A stretch of DNA of 64,000 bases, taken from Moorella sp. E308F (GTDB lineage: Bacteria > Bacillota > DSM-521 > Neomoorellales > Neomoorellaceae). The stretch lies in assembly GCF_006538365.1 (NCBI RefSeq), contig NZ_BJKN01000002.1, positions 1,130,411 to 1,194,410 of the forward strand, written 5' to 3'. Below, piece by piece: positions 61,298 to 64,000 of the stretch (positions are counted from its first letter, which is position 1; every line of letters starts with the position of its first letter). The position numbers and the translations under genes are program-made. Under the pieces are notes generated by a model. It did not search any database. It was not told the origin of the DNA and saw nothing but the letters and a program-made list of their open reading frames with translations.

Positions 61298-62694
61298 GGC
61301 TCTATAATAAAAAGTGTGGGAAGGGATAGGTAGATATGGAAGGACAGAGGAGAAGAGATTTTAGAAGTTAAAGGAGGAAAAAGAGGGGGGCACATCCAAA
61401 TCAAATGTTAGCAAACAAAAACCCCATTAGGAAAGGAGTGCCCCCATGAATAAGAATAGCACGATCACCCTCAAGGGACAAGAGAATTTTGATAAAATAC
61501 TCCAGTCCATTTTAGGAGAACGGCAGGAACGTAAAGATATTGTGTTAAGGGTGACGCTAGAGCCGCCAGCATTATGCCCTGCATGTAACAAAGGCAAATT
61601 ACATAAGCACGGCATTTTAAAGAAGAACCGGAAGCCCCAAGAAAGGAAAATTCGTCACGCTTTTTTATACGGGAGATGGATTTTTTTATCCTGGGTTCCT
61701 GTACGGTATAAGTGTTACCATTGTCATAAGACTTTTACCCTTCGTCCTCCGGATACCATCCCCTGGGCCAGATTTACAAAACTAGGAGTGCAGACAGTAG
61801 TGTATTATGCCCAGAGGATGAGCTTTACCTATGCAGCCCGAATATTACACCTTACTCCTAATAGGGTTATAAGATTACTAGACAAGTATATCCAGTCCGG
61901 TCTTCCAGCAGATGATACTCAAGAGCCCATAGTCTTAACCTTAGATGAGCTGTCCTTTAGCGGGAATGATTTTGTATGCGTAGTAGGGCGCTTGGAACCG
62001 GATAAGAGGCCTTTGACGATTTTGGGTGATGACAGGAAAGCAACTATAAAGGCTTACCTGGAGGGCCTCAAAAAAGCCGGGGTTAAAGTAGAAGCAGTAG
62101 TAATTGATATGAAAGACGCTTGGCGCAAGTTAATAAAAACAATCTTTCCTTCAGCCAGGATAATAGTAGACCCTTTCCATGTAATCCAGGACGCTAACCG
62201 TCGCTTAAATGAAGCACGCAAGATAGAGCAAGAAGCAAGCAAGGAGAATATACCCCGACTGCCCTTGCTTAAGGCCAAGGAAAAACTTACTTCCAGACAA
62301 CAACAGCAGCTAGAAGAAATTAAGAATAAATACCCGTCCCTCTATGAACTATACCAGCTAAAAGAAGATTTAAGACAAATCATAAAGATGGACCGGGTTG
62401 AAGAGGCAGAAATTGCCTTAAGCCGTTGGCTTATAAATGCAGAATGCGCTGAAAATGTAGAGGGACGGGTATGGGCTCGTACTATTAAGTCCTGGAGGTC
62501 AGAAATATTAAACCTGGTTAGATACACCCAGCAAGGCCGCCGGTACACCAATGGTTATATAGAAGGCAAGAATACTTTAAGTAAAATGCTCAAACGCTTA
62601 AGTTTTGGTTTTAGGAATCGTAATCATTTCATCAAAAAAATTTTCCTGGGATGTTGCCCCCAAAATTTAATCCCACAACTATTGACATAGAGCC
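61298..62694 (+). mobile_element. ISL3-family insertion sequence, complete
   Basis: A 1397-bp element with imperfect terminal inverted repeats of about 24 bp beginning GGCTCTAT and containing GTGTGGGA/TTGTGGGA. It is flanked by an exact direct repeat GCATTTGCA (61289-61297 and 62695-62703), read as an 8- or 9-bp target duplication. One transposase gene inside. Confidence 0.92.
61446..62690 (+). CDS. ISL3 family transposase
   Basis: A 414-aa transposase. An N-terminal zinc finger (CPACNKGKLHKHG, then YKCYHCHKTF) is followed by a helix-turn-helix and the DDE domain (LDELSFSGNDFVCVV, VIDMKDAWRKLIKTIFPSAR, VDPFHVIQDANRRLNEAR). The C-terminal YTNGYIEGKNTLSKMLKRLS supplies the last Glu. It looks intact. 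The ATG follows AAAGGAGTGCCCCC. Its stop lies in the right inverted repeat. Confidence 0.95.
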   Translation: MNKNSTITLKGQENFDKILQSILGERQERKDIVLRVTLEPPALCPACNKGKLHKHGILKKNRKPQERKIRHAFLYGRWIFLSWVPVRYKCYHCHKTFTLRPPDTIPWARFTKLGVQTVVYYAQRMSFTYAARILHLTPNRVIRLLDKYIQSGLPADDTQEPIVLTLDELSFSGNDFVCVVGRLEPDKRPLTILGDDRKATIKAYLEGLKKAGVKVEAVVIDMKDAWRKLIKTIFPSARIIVDPFHVIQDANRRLNEARKIEQEASKENIPRLPLLKAKEKLTSRQQQQLEEIKNKYPSLYELYQLKEDLRQIIKMDRVEEAEIALSRWLINAECAENVEGRVWARTIKSWRSEILNLVRYTQQGRRYTNGYIEGKNTLSKMLKRLSFGFRNRNHFIKKIFLGCCPQNLIPQLLT

Positions 62695-62743
62695 GCATTT
62701 GCAGGCTCAAAGCAAAAGTATTATTACGGGATAAGCCAGGCTA

Positions 62744-63421
62744 TCACCCTTCCCCATTTTCGACCTTGCCCATCAGGATATACTCCACCTCCGCCTGGAC
62801 AGCCGGATTAGTGAGAGCAAAGACCAGGTCCCCTGCTTCCAGGACCGTATTGCCACAAGGGACAATGGCCGTATCACCGCGGACAATGGTTACCAGGATA
62901 CATTCGTTGGGAAAGGGTATCTCCTTTATTTTCCGCTCCAGGACAGGGGCATCAGGACCAAGTTTAAACTGGATCATTTTTAAATCTTTAATGCCCTGCA
63001 TCCACAGAGCCGTAGTCGCATCCATATCCACCCTTTCCTGGATTAATCCCAGGATAAGGGATGCCGGGCCAATTACCTGGTTGACCCCTAGCCAGCGGAA
63101 GAGCTTCTCATTACCAGGATTATTTACCAGGGCCAGGGTACGTTTGGCTTTAAACTGGCGCTCTGCCAGCTGGCAGATTACCAGGTTATCCTGGTCGTCA
63201 TCCGTAATAGCAATAACTATATCAGCATTTTCAGCTCCGGCCTTTTTGAGTACCTGCGAACTGGTGCCGTCACCAATTACTACCGGTAGGCCGAGTTCCT
63301 GCTTAATTTTCTCACCCTTTTCCTGGTCATGTTCCACCATCACTACTTTACAGCCCCAGGCGGCACACTGTTTGGCTACCTGGTAGCCAACCTTACCACC
63401 ACCGACTACAACAATCCTCAT
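62744..63421 (-). CDS. Second TrkA-type potassium channel/transport regulator
   Basis: A 225-aa protein with an RCK-N Rossmann domain (MRIVVVGGGKVGYQVAKQCA, acidic residue in MVEHDQE) and an RCK-C domain (about 140-220, ending VLEAGDLVFALT). It differs clearly from the TrkA at the other end of the window, so it is a separate subunit. Its membrane partner is not visible here and may lie upstream beyond the window or elsewhere. GAGAGGGG precedes the ATG. The ISL3 element sits just downstream. Confidence 0.9.
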   Translation of the reverse strand: MRIVVVGGGKVGYQVAKQCAAWGCKVVMVEHDQEKGEKIKQELGLPVVIGDGTSSQVLKKAGAENADIVIAITDDDQDNLVICQLAERQFKAKRTLALVNNPGNEKLFRWLGVNQVIGPASLILGLIQERVDMDATTALWMQGIKDLKMIQFKLGPDAPVLERKIKEIPFPNECILVTIVRGDTAIVPCGNTVLEAGDLVFALTNPAVQAEVEYILMGKVENGEG

Positions 63422-63628
63422 GACTCAACCCCTCTCTGCAATAACTATTCGCCACCACATCCCCGCTTCCTGCCGTTGGTAAATTTTATTCTTTCCAGGC
63501 TAGTTTCGGCAGAACTGGCTATCTCTGCTAGGCGGAACTTTTATCGCCGCGATGCGCAATGAAGGTGATACGGGTTATATAACGGGCCAGCGGCCATGAC
63601 CACTACTATACGTGGTCCGGTAAAGCTT

Positions 63629-63656
63629 TTGACGCCGCCCCTCCGGGCGGCGTCAA
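63629..63656 (-). terminator. Hairpin after the partial gene at the right end
   Basis: TTGACGCCGCCC / GGGCGGCGTCAA perfect 12-bp arms with a 4-nt loop, 18 nt past the stop; only a short AAGCTTT follows, so termination strength is uncertain. Confidence 0.65.
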
Positions 63657-63673
63657 GGTAACAAGGTTAATAT

Positions 63674-64000
63674 TTAACTTATCCCGAGAACTTGCCGGGC
63701 CTCTCCTAGCAGCTCGGCCCGCGTGGGAGGAGGTATAGGTTCAGGTCGCCCGGCGCTTCGGGCAATCCGGCTTAAAGCCTGCCATCGCTGCTGCATACGG
63801 CTATAAAGGTGGGTGATATAATCCGCTAGCTCGCCATCAAGCCAGGCTTGCAGGTAATTGCGGACGTAATCGCCGGCAGAGGCATCTCCGAGTTTGTAAT
63901 AGGCAGCCCGGGTACCCCGGGCACGACCACTGGTAGTATAGGGCAACCACCAGGGCCGGTAGGGATCGTCCCCATTATCGCTGTGTAAATAACGGATGTA
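63674..64000 (-). CDS. Uncharacterised protein, C-terminal part
   Basis: The frame is open to the right edge, so the start lies outside the window. At least 108 codons are visible, including YIRYLHSDNGDDPYRPWW, then RGTRAAYYKLGDASAGDYV and a helical end (YSRMQQRWQALSRIARSA). I do not recognise the family. Codon usage matches the host, and a hairpin follows the stop. Confidence 0.6.
   Translation of the reverse strand, partial: YIRYLHSDNGDDPYRPWWLPYTTSGRARGTRAAYYKLGDASAGDYVRNYLQAWLDGELADYITHLYSRMQQRWQALSRIARSAGRPEPIPPPTRAELLGEARQVLGIS

Overview
The window looks like chromosome of a thermophilic, spore-forming, anaerobic Clostridia of the Moorella type. Evidence: a stressosome linked to c-di-GMP enzymes, the order infC-rpmI-rplT followed by Trk potassium genes and an rRNA methylase, ytxC next to thrS, CotF-like and DUF1657 spore proteins, and clostridial signals such as a T-box, strong TTGACA/TATAAT promoters and AGGAGG ribosome sites. 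Genus assignment is an inference from gene content and order. Almost all genes are on the minus strand, so operons read from high to low coordinates.

Layout. 1-3514: infC-rpmI-rplT with an attenuated leader, then trkH-trkA and the start of a TrmH-type methylase. 3548-12882: a signalling block. It has a tandem KaiC-like ATPase, a PocR-GAF-GGDEF cyclase and an HD-GYP protein, followed by RsbR-RsbS-RsbT-RsbX-like stressosome proteins and two GGDEF proteins, one with EAL. 13341-23763: housekeeping genes (thrS with T-box, ytxC, tRNA-Val, lipA, lpdA, glnA, ubiX). 23901-33795: a catabolic operon under an IclR regulator. It encodes the 2-oxopent-4-enoate to pyruvate plus acetyl-CoA route, a ferredoxin, a LarA-like protein, NadC-like and molybdopterin-binding proteins, a BenE permease and a creatinase-like hydrolase. 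34092-40346: an SDH-type protease, nadE, spore coat genes, a glutaredoxin-like gene with an in-frame UGA where the first Cys of CPTC belongs (probable selenoprotein), a class III aminotransferase and a radical SAM protein.

40386-59600 is an accessory and defence region with many broken genes: malate dehydrogenase with two frameshifts, an intact IS66 with a perfect 8-bp duplication, a decayed type III restriction-modification system, an SRA-HNH nuclease, MutT, a DUF4268 protein and a broken thermonuclease. It also holds a compact operon of DUF4338 (DruA-like), NurA-like and HerA-like genes flanked by integrase and IS256 remnants, and a two-repeat CRISPR relic. This three-gene operon is the best candidate for an undescribed defence system. 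60000-64000: tRNA-Leu, a thioesterase, tRNA-Gly and tRNA-Cys with a consensus promoter, an ISL3 element inserted at the edge of that promoter, a second TrkA and a partial gene.
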